From Devosia neptuniae (GTDB lineage: Bacteria; Pseudomonadota; Alphaproteobacteria; Rhizobiales; Devosiaceae): DNA of 64,000 nt. The translations under genes and the position numbers were made by a program. Location of the stretch: contig NZ_CP104965.1 in assembly GCF_025452235.1 (NCBI RefSeq), forward strand, positions 2,228,501 to 2,292,500, written 5' to 3'. The notes under the pieces are model-generated. The model searched no databases, had not been told where the DNA came from, and saw nothing but the letters and a program-made list of their open reading frames with translations. Below, one piece after another: positions 53,996 to 64,000 of this stretch. The stretch's first letter is position 1. Each line of letters opens with the position of its first letter.

Positions 53996-55069
53996 GTGAA
54001 GGTTTTCAAAACGCTTGCCACCGTGCTGGCTGTCGGCGCAATGGCGCTGACTGCTTCGACGGCGGTCTTCGCCCAGGACAAGGGCCAGATCGGCATCGCC
54101 ATGCCGACCCAGTCGTCGCTGCGCTGGATCTCGGACGGCAACGAACTCAAGGCCGCGCTGGAAGGCAAGGGCTACACCGTCGACCTGCAATATGCGGAAG
54201 ACGATATCCCCAACCAGCTCGCCCAGATCGAAAACATGGTCACCAAGGGCGTCAAGGCCCTGGTGGTTGCCTCGATCGACGGCACTACGCTGAGCGCCGT
54301 GCTGCAGCAGGCCGCTGACGCCGGCATCAAGGTCATCGCTTATGACCGCCTGATCCGCGACACCGCCAATGTCGACTATTACACCACGTTCGACAATTTC
54401 CAGGTCGGCGTGCTGCAGGCCAACTCGATCCTCAAGGGTCTGGGTTATCCGGAAAAGCAGGGCCCGTTCAATATCGAGCTGTTCGGCGGTTCGCCCGACG
54501 ATAACAACGCCTTCTTCTTCTATGACGGCGCGATGAGCGTGTTCCAGCCGCTGATCGATTCCGGTGTGCTGGTGGTCAAGTCCGGCCAGCAGGGCATGGA
54601 CACTGTCGGTACCCTGCGTTGGGACGGTGCTGTCGCCCAGGCCCGCATGGACAATATCCTGTCCGCCAACTACTCGGACGGCTCGCGCGTTGACGCGGTT
54701 CTGTCCCCCTATGACGGTCTGAGCCGCGGTATCATCTCCTCGCTGCGCGGCATTGGCTACGGCTCTGCCGACCAGCCTTGGCCTGTTATTTCGGGCCAGG
54801 ATGCCGAAGCTCCGTCCGTCAAGGCAATCATTGCCGGCGAGCAGTACTCGACCGTCTACAAGGACACGCGCGAACTGGCCCGTGTCACTGGCGATCTGGT
54901 CGACACCGTGCTGAGCGGTGGCACGCCTGAGGGCCTGGACACCACGACCTACAACAATGGCGTCAAGGTCGTTCCTTCGATCCTGCTGACTCCCTATGAG
55001 GTCGACAAGTCGAACTACCAGGAACTGGTGATCGACTCGGGTTACCTGAAGCCGGAAGACGTGCAGTAA
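53996..55069 (+). CDS. chvE: ChvE-type multiple-sugar-binding periplasmic protein, copy 1
   Basis: 357 aa. Signal peptide ([26 protein letters not shown]). Mature protein is periplasmic-binding-protein type I (SBP_4): [111 protein letters not shown]. This is the ChvE/GguC-partner family that binds monosaccharides (arabinose, glucose, galactose, xylose). Start GTG 53996 with GGGAG at the right distance. Tandem paralogue downstream; followed by a terminator. Confidence 0.92.
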   Translation: MKVFKTLATVLAVGAMALTASTAVFAQDKGQIGIAMPTQSSLRWISDGNELKAALEGKGYTVDLQYAEDDIPNQLAQIENMVTKGVKALVVASIDGTTLSAVLQQAADAGIKVIAYDRLIRDTANVDYYTTFDNFQVGVLQANSILKGLGYPEKQGPFNIELFGGSPDDNNAFFFYDGAMSVFQPLIDSGVLVVKSGQQGMDTVGTLRWDGAVAQARMDNILSANYSDGSRVDAVLSPYDGLSRGIISSLRGIGYGSADQPWPVISGQDAEAPSVKAIIAGEQYSTVYKDTRELARVTGDLVDTVLSGGTPEGLDTTTYNNGVKVVPSILLTPYEVDKSNYQELVIDSGYLKPEDVQ

Positions 55070-55381
55070 GCAGCTTGCTGCCTGAACAAAGGGCCCCGCG
55101 GCAACGCGGGGCCTCGTTTTATCTAACAAATTGAGGCACATCGAAATAATGAGCAAATCGATGCACGTACCTCAAAATTCTTGCGAAGGTTCATTGTGTG
55201 CCATATTCTCGAGTTGTTGGCTTGGGAGGGGCAAGGCGCAAAGCCGCCAACTGGATAGGTCAAGCAGACCCGGATCTGGTGTCGTGTAATCGGTTCGATC
55301 ATTGCGCTGTCACAATGCAATGACGAGCCTATTTTTGCGCGTTCCTGAACAAGACTGCACAACATCGTTAGGGAGAAAAGA
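55070..55381. other. Gap between the two ChvE genes
   Basis: 312 nt with no gene. The first 50 nt hold the copy 1 terminator (55092-55120). From ~55120 on is the upstream region of copy 2, with GGCTTGGGAGGG (55219-55230), the same box as at 53784. TTAGGGAGAAAAGA just before 55382 is the copy 2 ribosome binding site. Confidence 0.6.
55092..55120 (+). terminator. Intrinsic terminator after ChvE copy 1
   Basis: GGCCCCGCG-GCAA-CGCGGGGCC: a 9-bp perfect stem with GCAA loop, followed by TCGTTTT. It separates the two ChvE paralogues into different transcripts. Confidence 0.88.
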
Positions 55382-56455
55382 ATGAACATTTTGAAATCGT
55401 TCGCCGCCGTCGCTTTGACGGGCGCGTTTGTACTGGGCTCGGCGGGCCTGGTCGCCGCCCAGGACAAGGGCACGATCGGCATTTCCATGCCGGAGCAGAC
55501 CACGCTGCGCTGGAATTCGGATGGTGCCGAGCTCAAGTCGGCACTGGAAGCCAAGGGCTATACCGTCGACCTGCAATATGCGGGCGACGATATCCCGAAC
55601 CAGCTCGCCCAGATCGAAAACATGGTCACCAAGGGCTCCAAGGCGCTGGTGATTGCGGCGCTGGACGGCACCACGCTGAGCGCCGTGCTCGAGCAGGCTG
55701 CGGCTGCCGGCGTCAAGGTTATCGCTTATGACCGCCTGATCCGCGACACCGCCAATGTCGATTATTACACCACGTTCGACAACTTCAAGGTTGGCGTGCT
55801 GCAGGCCAATTCGATCCTCAAGGGCCTGGGTTATCCGGAGAAGCAGGGCCCGTTCAATATCGAGCTGTTCGGCGGTTCGCCTGACGATAACAACGCCTTC
55901 TTCTTCTATGACGGCGCCATGAGCGTGCTGCAGCCGCTGATCGATTCCGGTGTGCTGGTGGTCAAGTCCGGCCAGCAGGGCATGGACAAGGTTGGCACGC
56001 TGCGTTGGGACGGGGCGACTGCCCAGGCCCGCATGGATAACCTGCTCTCGGCCTATTATTCGGACGGCAGCCATGTCGATGCCGTGCTGTCGCCTAATGA
56101 TGGCGTGGCACGTGGCATCATCTCCTCGCTCAAGGGCATTGGTTACGGCTCGGCCGATCTGGCCTATCCGATCATCTCGGGCCAGGACGCTGAAATCCCC
56201 TCGATCAAGGCGATCATTGCCGGCGAGCAGTATTCCACCGTTTATAAGGATACGCGCGAACTGGCCCGCGTCACCGGCGATCTGGTCGATACCGTGCTGA
56301 GCGGCGCTACGCCCGAAGGGCTCGACACGACCACGTATAACAATGGTGTCAAGGTCGTACCCTCGATCCTTCTCACGCCCTATGAAGTGGACGCGGTCAA
56401 CTACAAGGAACTCGTGGTTGACTCGGGCTACATCAAGGAAGAAGACCTGAAATAA
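55382..56455 (+). CDS. chvE: ChvE-type multiple-sugar-binding periplasmic protein, copy 2
   Basis: 357 aa, the same length as copy 1 and very similar throughout; a 58-nt DNA segment is identical (54545-54602 and 55931-55988). Signal peptide [27 protein letters not shown]. Differences concentrate in the N-terminus ([13 protein letters not shown] versus [13 protein letters not shown]) and scattered sites ([30 protein letters not shown] versus SPYDGLSRG), so ligand preference may differ. This copy is followed directly by gguA-gguB, with only a weak hairpin between. Confidence 0.92.
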   Translation: MNILKSFAAVALTGAFVLGSAGLVAAQDKGTIGISMPEQTTLRWNSDGAELKSALEAKGYTVDLQYAGDDIPNQLAQIENMVTKGSKALVIAALDGTTLSAVLEQAAAAGVKVIAYDRLIRDTANVDYYTTFDNFKVGVLQANSILKGLGYPEKQGPFNIELFGGSPDDNNAFFFYDGAMSVLQPLIDSGVLVVKSGQQGMDKVGTLRWDGATAQARMDNLLSAYYSDGSHVDAVLSPNDGVARGIISSLKGIGYGSADLAYPIISGQDAEIPSIKAIIAGEQYSTVYKDTRELARVTGDLVDTVLSGATPEGLDTTTYNNGVKVVPSILLTPYEVDAVNYKELVVDSGYIKEEDLK

Positions 56456-56475
56456 AGACGATTGACCAAACCGGG

Positions 56476-56500
56476 GGCCCGCAGATAAAGCGGGCCTCTT
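56476..56500 (+). terminator. Weak hairpin between ChvE copy 2 and gguA
   Basis: GGCCCGC-7 nt-GCGGGCC, a 7-bp stem followed by TCTTT. Probably an attenuator that lowers transporter expression relative to the binding protein, since gguA begins 31 nt later with no other promoter visible. Confidence 0.55.
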
Positions 56501-56530
56501 TCGAGCGACCCTACCGCCGGTGAATGCAGT

Positions 56531-58063
56531 ATGACCGATACTATTCTAGAGATGCGCGGCATCACCAAGACGTTCCCGGGCGTCAAGGCGCTGCAGGACG
56601 TCAATCTCGATGTCCGCGAAGCCGAGATCCACGCCATCGTGGGCGAGAACGGCGCGGGCAAGTCGACCCTGATGAAGGTGCTCAGCGGGGTCTATCCGGC
56701 CGGCAGCTATGACGGGCAGATCATCTACAAGGGCCAGGAACAGAACTTCAAATCCATCCGCGACAGCGAGCATGTCGGTATCGTCATCATCCACCAGGAG
56801 CTGGCGCTGGTGCCGCTGCTGTCGATTGCGGAAAACATTTTCCTCGGCAATGAACAGGCCAAGGGTGGCGTGATCGACTGGGACGAGACCCGCGATGGCG
56901 CGCGCAAGCTGCTGTCCATGGTCGGGCTCAAGGAAGATCCCGATACGCTGGTGACCAATATCGGCGTGGGCAAGCAGCAATTGGTGGAGATCGCCAAGGC
57001 GCTGTCCAAAGAGGTCAAGCTGCTGATCCTGGACGAACCCACGGCGAGCCTCTCCGAAAAGGACAGCGCGGCTTTGCTCGACCTGCTGGTCGAATTCCGC
57101 CGCCAGGGCATTACCTCGATCCTGATCTCGCACAAGCTCAACGAAATCAGCAAGGTCGCCGACCGGATCACCGTGATCCGCGATGGGCGCACCATCGAGA
57201 CCATGAACAAGGAGCAGATCTCGGAAGACCGGATCATCACCTCGATGGTGGGCCGTTCGCTCGATGATCGCTATCCCAGCCGCACGCCGCAGATTGGCGA
57301 AGTGGTGTTCGAGGTTAAGAACTGGAGCGTCTATCACCCCCAGCATCGCGACCGGCAGGTGATCAAGAATATCGACCTGAACGTGCGCAAGGGCGAAGTG
57401 GTGGGTATTGCCGGGCTGATGGGCTCGGGCCGCACCGAATTCGCCATGAGCCTGTTTGGCAAATCCTATGGCCAGAAGATCTCCGGCGAAGTCTTCCTGC
57501 ATGGCAAGAAGATCGACACGTCCAGCGTCGGCAAGGCGGTCTCTCACGGCATCGCTTACGCGACCGAGGACCGCAAGACCTATGGCCTCAACCTGATCGA
57601 CCACATCAAGAACAATACGACCCTGGCTAATCTCGGGGGCGTGTCGCGCTTTGGGGTGATCGACGACCTGGCCGAACTCGACGCGGCCAATGACTACCGC
57701 AAGAAGACCAATATCCGCTCCTCGAGCGTCTATCAGGTGACGGGTAACCTGTCGGGTGGCAATCAGCAGAAGGTGGTGCTCAGCAAGTGGCTGTTCGCCA
57801 ATCCCGAAGTGCTGATCCTGGACGAGCCGACGCGCGGCATCGATGTCGGCGCGAAATACGAAATCTACACCATCATCAACCAGCTGGCGGCGCAGGGTAA
57901 GGCAATCCTGGTCATCTCCTCGGAAATGCCCGAACTGCTCGGCATTACCGACCGGCTTTATGTAATGAACGAAGGCCGCATGGTGGGCGAAATGCCCACT
58001 GCCGAGGCGAGCCAGGAAAAGATCATGCGCGCGATCGTTCGCGCGGAAGGGAAGGCATCATGA
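56531..58063 (+). CDS. gguA: Sugar ABC transporter ATP-binding protein GguA (double ATPase)
   Basis: 510 aa, two ATP-binding domains in tandem (CUT2 family). First: Walker [17 protein letters not shown], Walker [13 protein letters not shown]. Second: degenerate P-loop [10 protein letters not shown], signature [17 protein letters not shown], Walker [19 protein letters not shown]. The sequence is the GguA/MmsA pattern of Agrobacterium (ChvE's partner). Energises import of the monosaccharide bound by ChvE. ATGA overlap with gguB. Confidence 0.93.
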   Translation: MTDTILEMRGITKTFPGVKALQDVNLDVREAEIHAIVGENGAGKSTLMKVLSGVYPAGSYDGQIIYKGQEQNFKSIRDSEHVGIVIIHQELALVPLLSIAENIFLGNEQAKGGVIDWDETRDGARKLLSMVGLKEDPDTLVTNIGVGKQQLVEIAKALSKEVKLLILDEPTASLSEKDSAALLDLLVEFRRQGITSILISHKLNEISKVADRITVIRDGRTIETMNKEQISEDRIITSMVGRSLDDRYPSRTPQIGEVVFEVKNWSVYHPQHRDRQVIKNIDLNVRKGEVVGIAGLMGSGRTEFAMSLFGKSYGQKISGEVFLHGKKIDTSSVGKAVSHGIAYATEDRKTYGLNLIDHIKNNTTLANLGGVSRFGVIDDLAELDAANDYRKKTNIRSSSVYQVTGNLSGGNQQKVVLSKWLFANPEVLILDEPTRGIDVGAKYEIYTIINQLAAQGKAILVISSEMPELLGITDRLYVMNEGRMVGEMPTAEASQEKIMRAIVRAEGKAS

Positions 58064-59340
58064 CCACAGAAACTGCCCCGTCGGGCGTCACCGCAACCGG
58101 CGAAAAGGTCACGGTTCAGGAGCTCAGCGTCTGGGGCGCCCTGCAGGCCAATATGCGCGATTACGGCCTTATGCTGGCGCTGATCCTGATCATGCTGTTC
58201 TTCCAGTATTTCACTGGCGGCGTGCTGTTCAAGCCGGTCAACCTCACAAATATCATCCTGCAGAACAGCTATATCATCGTGATGGCGCTGGGCATGTTGC
58301 TGGTCATCGTGGCCGGCCATATCGATCTGTCGGTGGGCTCGGTTTCGGGCTTTGTCGGCGCGCTAGCCGCCATGCTGATGGTGGGCTGGCGCTTCCCGCC
58401 TGAATTGGCATTTCTCGCCAATCCCTTCGTTGCCGGCGCGATCTGTATCGTCGTGGGCGCCGTGATCGGGGCGGCGCAGGGCTATTTGATCGCCTACCAC
58501 AAGATCCCCAGCTTCATCGTGACGCTGGCCGGCATGCTGATCTTCAAGGGCCTGTCGCTGGCCATCCTGGCCGGCAAGTCGGTGGGTCCGTTCCCGGCCG
58601 AATTCCAGCTGCTGTCGGCTGGGTTCATCCCTGATCTGATCGGGCCGACCACGCTGGTTGCCGCCAGCGAGGGCGTGCAGCCGGTCGTGCTGCACACCAC
58701 GAGCCTGGTCATCGCCATTGTCGGCGTGGTCGCCATGGTGGCGTTCGCCATTCACGGCCGCTCCCGCCGCAAGGCGCGCGGCTATGAAAGCGAGCCCTTC
58801 GGCCTGTTCGTCGCCAAGAACCTGGTCGTCGCCGCCATAGTGCTGTTCTTCGGCTATATGCTGGCCTCCTATCGCGGCCTGCCGAACGTGCTGGTGGTGA
58901 TGGCGCTGCTGATTGCGCTGTTCGTGTTCATCACCAAGCGCATGACCTTTGGTCGCCGCATCTATGCACTGGGCGGTAACCTCAAGGCGGCGGCCCTGTC
59001 GGGCATCAAGACCGAACGGCTGACCTTCTATGTGTTCGCCATCATGGGCGCGCTGGCCGCCTTGGCCGGCATGATCTATGCGGCCCGCCTCAACTCCGCC
59101 ACGCCCAAAGCCGGGCAGGGGCTGGAGCTGGACGTGATCGCCTCGGTCTTCATCGGCGGCGCCTCGGCGCTGGGCGGTGTGGGTGCCGTGGCGGGCGCGG
59201 TGATCGGCGCCTTCATCATGGGCGTGATGAACAACGGCATGTCGATCATGGGCGTCAACATCGATTGGCAGCAGATGATCAAGGGCATCGTGCTGCTCGC
59301 GGCGGTGTTCTTCGATCTCTACAACAAGAACAAGGCCTGA
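58060..59340 (+). CDS. gguB: Sugar ABC transporter permease GguB
   Basis: 426 aa, ~10 membrane helices, BPD_transp_2/CUT2 permease. [28 protein letters not shown] and [69 protein letters not shown] are the conserved blocks. A cytoplasmic loop of ~30 residues around 228-245 ([16 protein letters not shown]) is longer than in XylH-type permeases. Forms the channel with GguA; start overlaps gguA's stop. Terminator follows. Confidence 0.93.
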   Translation: MTTETAPSGVTATGEKVTVQELSVWGALQANMRDYGLMLALILIMLFFQYFTGGVLFKPVNLTNIILQNSYIIVMALGMLLVIVAGHIDLSVGSVSGFVGALAAMLMVGWRFPPELAFLANPFVAGAICIVVGAVIGAAQGYLIAYHKIPSFIVTLAGMLIFKGLSLAILAGKSVGPFPAEFQLLSAGFIPDLIGPTTLVAASEGVQPVVLHTTSLVIAIVGVVAMVAFAIHGRSRRKARGYESEPFGLFVAKNLVVAAIVLFFGYMLASYRGLPNVLVVMALLIALFVFITKRMTFGRRIYALGGNLKAAALSGIKTERLTFYVFAIMGALAALAGMIYAARLNSATPKAGQGLELDVIASVFIGGASALGGVGAVAGAVIGAFIMGVMNNGMSIMGVNIDWQQMIKGIVLLAAVFFDLYNKNKA

Positions 59341-59360
59341 TTTTTCAGGCTGAATGACGA

Positions 59361-59388
59361 GGCCGTCGGGGTGACCCGGCGGCCTTTT
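59361..59388 (+). terminator. Intrinsic terminator after gguB
   Basis: GGCCGTCGGG-GTGA-CCCGGCGGCC: a 10-bp stem (one T-G) followed by TTTTC. Confidence 0.85.
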
Positions 59389-59479
59389 CGTTGCCGGCGT
59401 TGATCTGGCGGGACGCAGCGGCGATCATGGCGCGCGGTCCCGACTCAAGGCGGGCCGGCGCAACACTGATCGGCTCACC

Positions 59480-60529
59480 ATGCTCACTTACCTCTCCGAG
59501 TTCATCGCCCCGTTCTGGGGCCCGGCGCGATTGCTGGCCTCCTATCCGGTGCTGGCGGCATTGGGCGCGCTGCTATCGGCGACGCTGTCGCTGCTGATGC
59601 TGCCGCGGGTCTGGCATGTGCTGACCAAGGACAAGGGGCGGGCGCATGCGGTCAATGCCGAGGAGAGCGTCGGCAAGCCGGTGGGGGTGGGCATTTTTAT
59701 CGTGCTGATCACGGTGGGCGTGCTGCTGATCTGCCTGCCGTTTGATCCCAAGCTGTATTTTTGCCTCGGGGCGCTGTTGATCGCTTCGGGCGTCGGGTAT
59801 CTGGATGACAGCAAGCCGGGCGGGTTGAGCGAATTGACGCTGGGGCTGACGGATCTGGCGATCGCGCTGTTCGTCTGCGTGGTGCTGATGAACGGCGCCA
59901 ATACGGAGATCTGGCTGCCGTTTACCTCGGCGCATTTCACGCTGCCCTGGTGGAGCGGGGTGCTGCTCTATACCCCGGTGGTGTGGCTGTGCATCAATGC
60001 GGTGAACTGCAATGACGGAGTGGATGGGGTGTCCGGCACGCTGTCGTCATTCACCATCTGCGTGCTGGGTTTCCTGCTCTATTTCGTGGTTGGCGATGTC
60101 ACCAATGCGAAATACCTGCTGATCCCGTACAATCCCGATGCGGTCAGTTGGGCGCTGGCGGCGGCGGTGTTTTGCGGGGCCATATTGGGCTATCTCTGGC
60201 ACAATGCGCCGCCCAGCGCGGCTTTGATGGGCGATGCGGGATCGCGGCCGATCGGGCTATTTGTCGGCATGTGCGTGGTGGTTACCGGCAATCCGGCGAC
60301 GGTGTTTTTCGTGGGCGCGCTGCTGTTGTTCAATGGTGCTACGGGGCTGGCCAAGGTGGCGCTGATGCGGCTGTTCGGCTGGCGGATTCTGGGGTCGATC
60401 CGGTTTCCGTTTCATGACCATGTGCGCAAGAACCTGCACTGGTCCAATGCGCAGGTACTGTTGCGGTTTTTGCTTATTCACGTGGCGAGTATCTGGCTGC
60501 TGGTGATCCTCCTGATCAAGGTGCGATAG
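59480..60529 (+). CDS. MraY-like phospho-N-acetylmuramoyl-pentapeptide transferase paralogue
   Basis: 349 aa, ~10 membrane helices. MraY/WecA/TagO superfamily: GYLDDSKPGG (DD-x-K of the Mg site), NAVNCNDGVDG (canonical NxxDGxDG region), HNAPPSAALMGDAGSRPIGL (GDxGS), and FHDHVRKNLHW in place of the usual HHxxE-x-GW. Transfers a sugar-phosphate to undecaprenyl phosphate. The motif changes mean it may not be the essential MraY, which is normally in the dcw cluster; no other cell-wall gene is here. Could initiate a special glycan. Monocistronic. Confidence 0.75.
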   Translation: MLTYLSEFIAPFWGPARLLASYPVLAALGALLSATLSLLMLPRVWHVLTKDKGRAHAVNAEESVGKPVGVGIFIVLITVGVLLICLPFDPKLYFCLGALLIASGVGYLDDSKPGGLSELTLGLTDLAIALFVCVVLMNGANTEIWLPFTSAHFTLPWWSGVLLYTPVVWLCINAVNCNDGVDGVSGTLSSFTICVLGFLLYFVVGDVTNAKYLLIPYNPDAVSWALAAAVFCGAILGYLWHNAPPSAALMGDAGSRPIGLFVGMCVVVTGNPATVFFVGALLLFNGATGLAKVALMRLFGWRILGSIRFPFHDHVRKNLHWSNAQVLLRFLLIHVASIWLLVILLIKVR

Positions 60530-60532
60530 GCG

Positions 60533-63500
60533 TTATTCCGCCGGCTCCCCTATCCCATTGGCCGCGTCCAACTCCCGTTCAAGGCGGGCTTCTTCTTCGA
60601 CCTTGGGTTTGCTGAAGCGGGCCATCAGGAGGTAGGCGACCGGGGTCAGGTAGAGGGTGGAGACGGCGGCGAAGCTCAGGCCGCCGACCATAACCCAGCC
60701 CAGGGCCGCGCGGGCTTCGGCGCCGGCGCCGCTGGCGAGGACCAGGGGCAAGCCGCCCAGGATGGTGGCGATCATGGTCATCATCACAGGGCGGAGGCGG
60801 ATATTGGAGGCCTCCTCGATGGCCTCGCGCACCGACATGCCGCGGTCGCGCAGCTGGTTGGCGAATTCGACGATCAGGATGCCGTTCTTGGCCATGATGC
60901 CGACCACGAGCACCAGCCCAATCTGGCTGAAGATGTTGAGACTCCCGCCTGTCACCAATAGCGCATAGAGCGCTGCTGCCACGCCGAAGGGCACGGTGGT
61001 CATGACGATGACGGCGCTCCACACGCTCTCGAACTGGGCGGCGAGGACGAGCAGGATGATGACCAGCGCAAAGCCGAAGGTGACGAAGAGGCCATTGGTG
61101 GATTCGCCCAGGGTCTTGGCTTCGGCCAGCGGCAGAATGGTGGTGCCTTCGGGCAGGATCGGGCGGGCCAGTTCGAGCATCTGGTTATAGGCGTCGCCCA
61201 GTGCCATGCCGTCTTCGAGGCTTGCCGTGACATTGACCGCGCGGCGCTGCGCCTCGCGCCGCAGGGTGGGGGGCACGGCGGATTCGGTGATGGTGGCGAT
61301 GGTGGACATGGGCACATAGCGCCCGTCGCCGGTGCGTACGAACAGGCTTTCGAGATCGCGGGGGTCGTTGATGGGGTTGCTGGTCGAGACCATGCGCACG
61401 GTGTAGCTGGTGTCATCGATGAAGACATTGCCGATATCGCTGCCATCGATCATGGCCTGCATGGTGGAGGCCAAGCCATTGATATCGATGCCCAGTGCGT
61501 CGGCGCGTTCGCGATTGACCACCAGGGTCAGCTGCGGTTGGGTGGTGTCGAAATTGACGGTGACGCGGCCAAAGCGACCATCTTCTTCCATCAGATCGGC
61601 GATGGATTCGGCTGTGTCGGCGAGCACCGTGTAGTTGGAGCCAACCACGGCGAATTGCAAGCCGGAGCCGCCGCCGCGAATGCCCAGACTATTGCCCTGG
61701 CCCACTGAGGCGCGCACGCCCGGCACCTGCGCCATCAGCGCGGTGATGTCGGCGGCGATCTGCTGCTGGCTGCGGGTGCGTTCGGACCAGGGGGCCAGCG
61801 TGAGGGTCAGCGAACCGCCGCTGCCCCAGCCGGACAGCACGAAAATGGAGCGCACTTCGCCGCTGGCAACGAAGGGCTGCAGCATGGTTTCGACAGTGGT
61901 GAGCTGGGTGCGGATATAATCGAGGCTGGCCGTGGTGGGGGCCTGAATGCGCAGCTGGATTTGTGAGCGATCCTCGGGTGGGGTGATTTCCTGGCGCAGA
62001 TTGCCATAGACGAAATAGGACGAGGCGGCGAACAGCAGGGCGATCAGCACCACGACGAAGGGATTGGCCAGCGCGACGCGGAGCGAGCCGCGATAGAAGC
62101 GGGCGCAAGCGCGGCCGAAGGCGCCCAGAATGCCGCCATGGCTTTTGTGCTCGCCCTGTTTGAGGAAGCGCGAGGCGATCATCGGGCCCATGGAGAGGGC
62201 GACGATGGAGGAAAGTAGCACGGCGATGGCGAGGGTGAAGCCGAATTCGCGGAACAGGCGGCCGGTTTGTCCCGAGAGGAAGGACAGCGGAATGAACACG
62301 GCGGCGAGGGTGAGCGTGGTGGCGATGACGGCGAAGAACACTTCCTGGGTGCCCAGCACGGCGGCGGCGCGCGGCCCGGCGCCCATGCCTTTGCGGCGCA
62401 CGATATTTTCGAGCACGACAATGGCGTCATCGACTACGAGGCCCGTCGCCAGCACCAGCGCGAGCAAGGTGATGATGTTGAGCGAAAAGCCCATGACATA
62501 AATGCCGGCCACGGCGCCGAGCAGGGCGATGGGCATGGAGATGGCGGGAACGATGGTGGCGCGCCAATCGAGCAGGAAGAGGAAAATGATGGCGACGACG
62601 ACGACGAGCGCCACGATCAGCGCAATCTCCACCTCGTGCAGTGCGCCTTCGATGAAGACGGCATCGTCGCTCGAAATGGTCACCTGGACGCCGGCGGGCA
62701 GCGTCTGGTTCAATACTTCGACGGCATTGTGAATGCCCTTGGAAATCTCGATCGTGTTGGACTGCGCCTGCCGCACGATGCCCAGGCCAATGCCCGGCTT
62801 GCCGTTGGAGCGGAGCGAAGAGGTGCTGGCCGAGGCGTCGAACACGACGCTGGCCACATCGCCCAATAGGGTACGGCCCTTGATGACGATGTCCTCGAAA
62901 TCCTGCGGGGTGGTGACTTCGGAAATGGCGCGGACGGTGATGTTCTGGTTGGGGCCGTTGATCGAGCCGGTGGGAGTGTCGAGCGCGATAGTGGCGAGGG
63001 CGGTGCGGACGTCGGCGACGGTCAGGCCGTGGCTGGCCAGCTTGATGGGATCGACATCGACATCGAAGGCGGTGTCGCGCGTGCCATAGACCTGTACTTC
63101 GGCGACGCCGGCGACGGCGCCGAGCCGCTCGGAGATCGTGTCTTCCACCAATTTGCTGAGATCGCCCATGCTCATGGCGTCGGAGGTGACGGCCAGTTGC
63201 ATCACCGGCTGGGCATCGGAATCAGCCTTGAAGATCACCGGGTCATCGACATTGTCGGGCAGGGAGCGGCCGATGCGGCTGAGCGCGTCGCGCACGTCGG
63301 AGGTCGCGACATCGAGGTTAGTGCTATCGGAGAATTCGAGGGTGACGCGGCTTTGGCCGGTCGAGGAGCTGGAGGAAATGCCGGTGACGCCCTGCACGCG
63401 GGCGACGGCGCCTTCCACGACGGCGGTGATTTCGCGGTCCACGGTTTCGGCAGCAGCGCCGGTGAAGGTGGTGGAAATGGAGAGGACGGGTTGCTCGACG

Positions 63501-63646
63501 CTGGGCAGTTCGCGCACTTCGGCGCCGAGCAGGGCGGCGAGGCCGGCCACCACGATCATGGCGTTAACGACGACTGCCAAGACCGGCCGGCGCACGAACA
63601 ATGCGGCCAGGGTTCCGCCGCGTTCGTTTTTTTCGGCAATCGACAT
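60533..63646 (-). CDS. RND efflux transporter (AcrB/HAE1 type)
   Basis: 1037 aa, 12 membrane helices with two large periplasmic loops. SVEQPVLSISTTFTGAAAETVDREIT (porter domain start), the proton relay region GLVVDDAIVVLENIVRRKGMG with two Asp in TM4, and the C-terminal repeat GGSLNIFSQIGLVLVVGIMAKNGILIVEFANQLRDRGMS are all standard. Exports drugs or detergents with an MFP adaptor and outer-membrane channel. Start ATG 63646 chosen, with GAGGAGG upstream; the frame is open to 63709. The adaptor gene is 16 nt upstream; no outer-membrane factor is in the window. Confidence 0.93.
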   Translation of the reverse strand: MSIAEKNERGGTLAALFVRRPVLAVVVNAMIVVAGLAALLGAEVRELPSVEQPVLSISTTFTGAAAETVDREITAVVEGAVARVQGVTGISSSSSTGQSRVTLEFSDSTNLDVATSDVRDALSRIGRSLPDNVDDPVIFKADSDAQPVMQLAVTSDAMSMGDLSKLVEDTISERLGAVAGVAEVQVYGTRDTAFDVDVDPIKLASHGLTVADVRTALATIALDTPTGSINGPNQNITVRAISEVTTPQDFEDIVIKGRTLLGDVASVVFDASASTSSLRSNGKPGIGLGIVRQAQSNTIEISKGIHNAVEVLNQTLPAGVQVTISSDDAVFIEGALHEVEIALIVALVVVVAIIFLFLLDWRATIVPAISMPIALLGAVAGIYVMGFSLNIITLLALVLATGLVVDDAIVVLENIVRRKGMGAGPRAAAVLGTQEVFFAVIATTLTLAAVFIPLSFLSGQTGRLFREFGFTLAIAVLLSSIVALSMGPMIASRFLKQGEHKSHGGILGAFGRACARFYRGSLRVALANPFVVVLIALLFAASSYFVYGNLRQEITPPEDRSQIQLRIQAPTTASLDYIRTQLTTVETMLQPFVASGEVRSIFVLSGWGSGGSLTLTLAPWSERTRSQQQIAADITALMAQVPGVRASVGQGNSLGIRGGGSGLQFAVVGSNYTVLADTAESIADLMEEDGRFGRVTVNFDTTQPQLTLVVNRERADALGIDINGLASTMQAMIDGSDIGNVFIDDTSYTVRMVSTSNPINDPRDLESLFVRTGDGRYVPMSTIATITESAVPPTLRREAQRRAVNVTASLEDGMALGDAYNQMLELARPILPEGTTILPLAEAKTLGESTNGLFVTFGFALVIILLVLAAQFESVWSAVIVMTTVPFGVAAALYALLVTGGSLNIFSQIGLVLVVGIMAKNGILIVEFANQLRDRGMSVREAIEEASNIRLRPVMMTMIATILGGLPLVLASGAGAEARAALGWVMVGGLSFAAVSTLYLTPVAYLLMARFSKPKVEEEARLERELDAANGIGEPAE

Positions 63647-63662
63647 GCGGTCCTCCTCGCGA

Positions 63663-64000
63663 TCAGTTTGGGGTGGCGGCGGCGGCCTCTTGCGGCGGCA
63701 AGGTGCCATCGGGGCCGCTGAGCAGAGTCACGTCGGCGCCTTCGCTGAGCTGCAGAATGCCTTCGGTGATGATGGCGTCGCCGGGCGCCAGATCGGCGCG
63801 AACCAGCACGCCATCGCTATTGCGCTGGATGATTTCGGCCATGACCTTGGTGGCTTTGCCATCCACATATTTCCAGACATAGGAGCCCTGGGCCGACCAC
63901 AATATGGCCAGCGGATTGACCGCCGGGAATTGCTCGCCGGGGAAACGCAAAGCCACGGTGAAGGACATGCCAGCGCGCAGCGCTTTGTCGTCATTGGGGA
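63663..64000 (-). CDS. RND efflux adaptor (HlyD/MFP family), partial C-terminus
   Basis: The last ~112 residues of a membrane-fusion protein that continues beyond 64000. Visible are RAGMSFTVALRFPGEQFPAVNPLAILWSAQGSYVWKYVDGKATKVMAEIIQRNSDGVLVRADLAPGDAIITEGILQLSEGADV, the barrel-sandwich and MP domain end of AcrA-like adaptors, followed by a short Pro/Ala-rich tail. It precedes the RND transporter gene by 16 nt and is certainly its adaptor. Confidence 0.88.
   Translation of the reverse strand, partial: PNDDKALRAGMSFTVALRFPGEQFPAVNPLAILWSAQGSYVWKYVDGKATKVMAEIIQRNSDGVLVRADLAPGDAIITEGILQLSEGADVTLLSGPDGTLPPQEAAAATPN

Noticed and set aside
59480..60529. Calling this gene mraY
   Set aside because: Motifs deviate from housekeeping MraY and there is no dcw context.

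Overview
The window is GC-rich bacterial chromosome, almost certainly from an alphaproteobacterium of the order Hyphomicrobiales; protein sequences and gene order look Devosia/Pelagibacterium-like (inference, no database search was possible). Support for this: a mdh-sucC-sucD-sucA-sucB-lpdA TCA cluster, a PhyR-NepR-EcfG general stress module with HWE-type kinases, a perfect CtrA-type box, a SmoEFGK-type polyol transporter and a ChvE-GguA-GguB sugar transporter. I saw no rRNA, tRNA, CRISPR array, prophage or insertion sequence.

Layout. 1-2795: start of a YejB-like permease gene (leaving the window), a DUF2007-like small protein, an Inh/Omp19-type lipoprotein and the ZapE/AFG1 ATPase. 3200-14713: TCA cluster, interrupted by four genes that do not encode TCA enzymes (an exported protein and a cupin between sucC and sucD; an exported protein and a LysE exporter between sucB and lpdA). 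14840-20239: kduD-kdgF uronate pair, an M15-like protein whose C-terminus is written by an intergenic repeat, a TRIC-type channel, a DUF4326 protein, and a membrane hybrid kinase with its own response regulator. 20349-26392, minus strand: an alpha-oxoamine synthase with a CtrA box upstream, then an amino-acid ABC transporter ending in an aspartoacylase/AstE-like hydrolase.

26534-36387: general stress island. phyR and nepR-ecfG are divergent. Around them lie three HWE/HisKA_2 kinases, a degenerate receiver, a Crp/Fnr regulator, a lipid kinase and several very small membrane proteins (DUF1328, DUF3309, DUF883/holin-X type). I find GGAAC-N16/17-CGTT-like EcfG promoters before phyR, nepR, the DUF1328 gene, the Crp gene, the DUF883 operon and a 54-aa membrane protein gene, so the island looks like a self-regulated stress locus. 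36492-43142: a compact three-gene operon of transglutaminase, ATP-grasp/alpha-E fusion and DUF2126 proteins, a family set predicted to make and process peptide tags.

43225-53575: polyol catabolism on the minus strand: GntR, SorC regulator, SBP, two permeases, ATPase, polyol dehydrogenase, HAD phosphatase, and an FGGY kinase carrying a one-base frameshift. 53996-59340: two tandem ChvE-type sugar-binding proteins followed by gguA and gguB. 59480-64000: an orphan MraY-like transferase and an RND efflux pump whose adaptor gene runs off the end. Two families of GC-rich fold-back repeats occupy most intergenic gaps.
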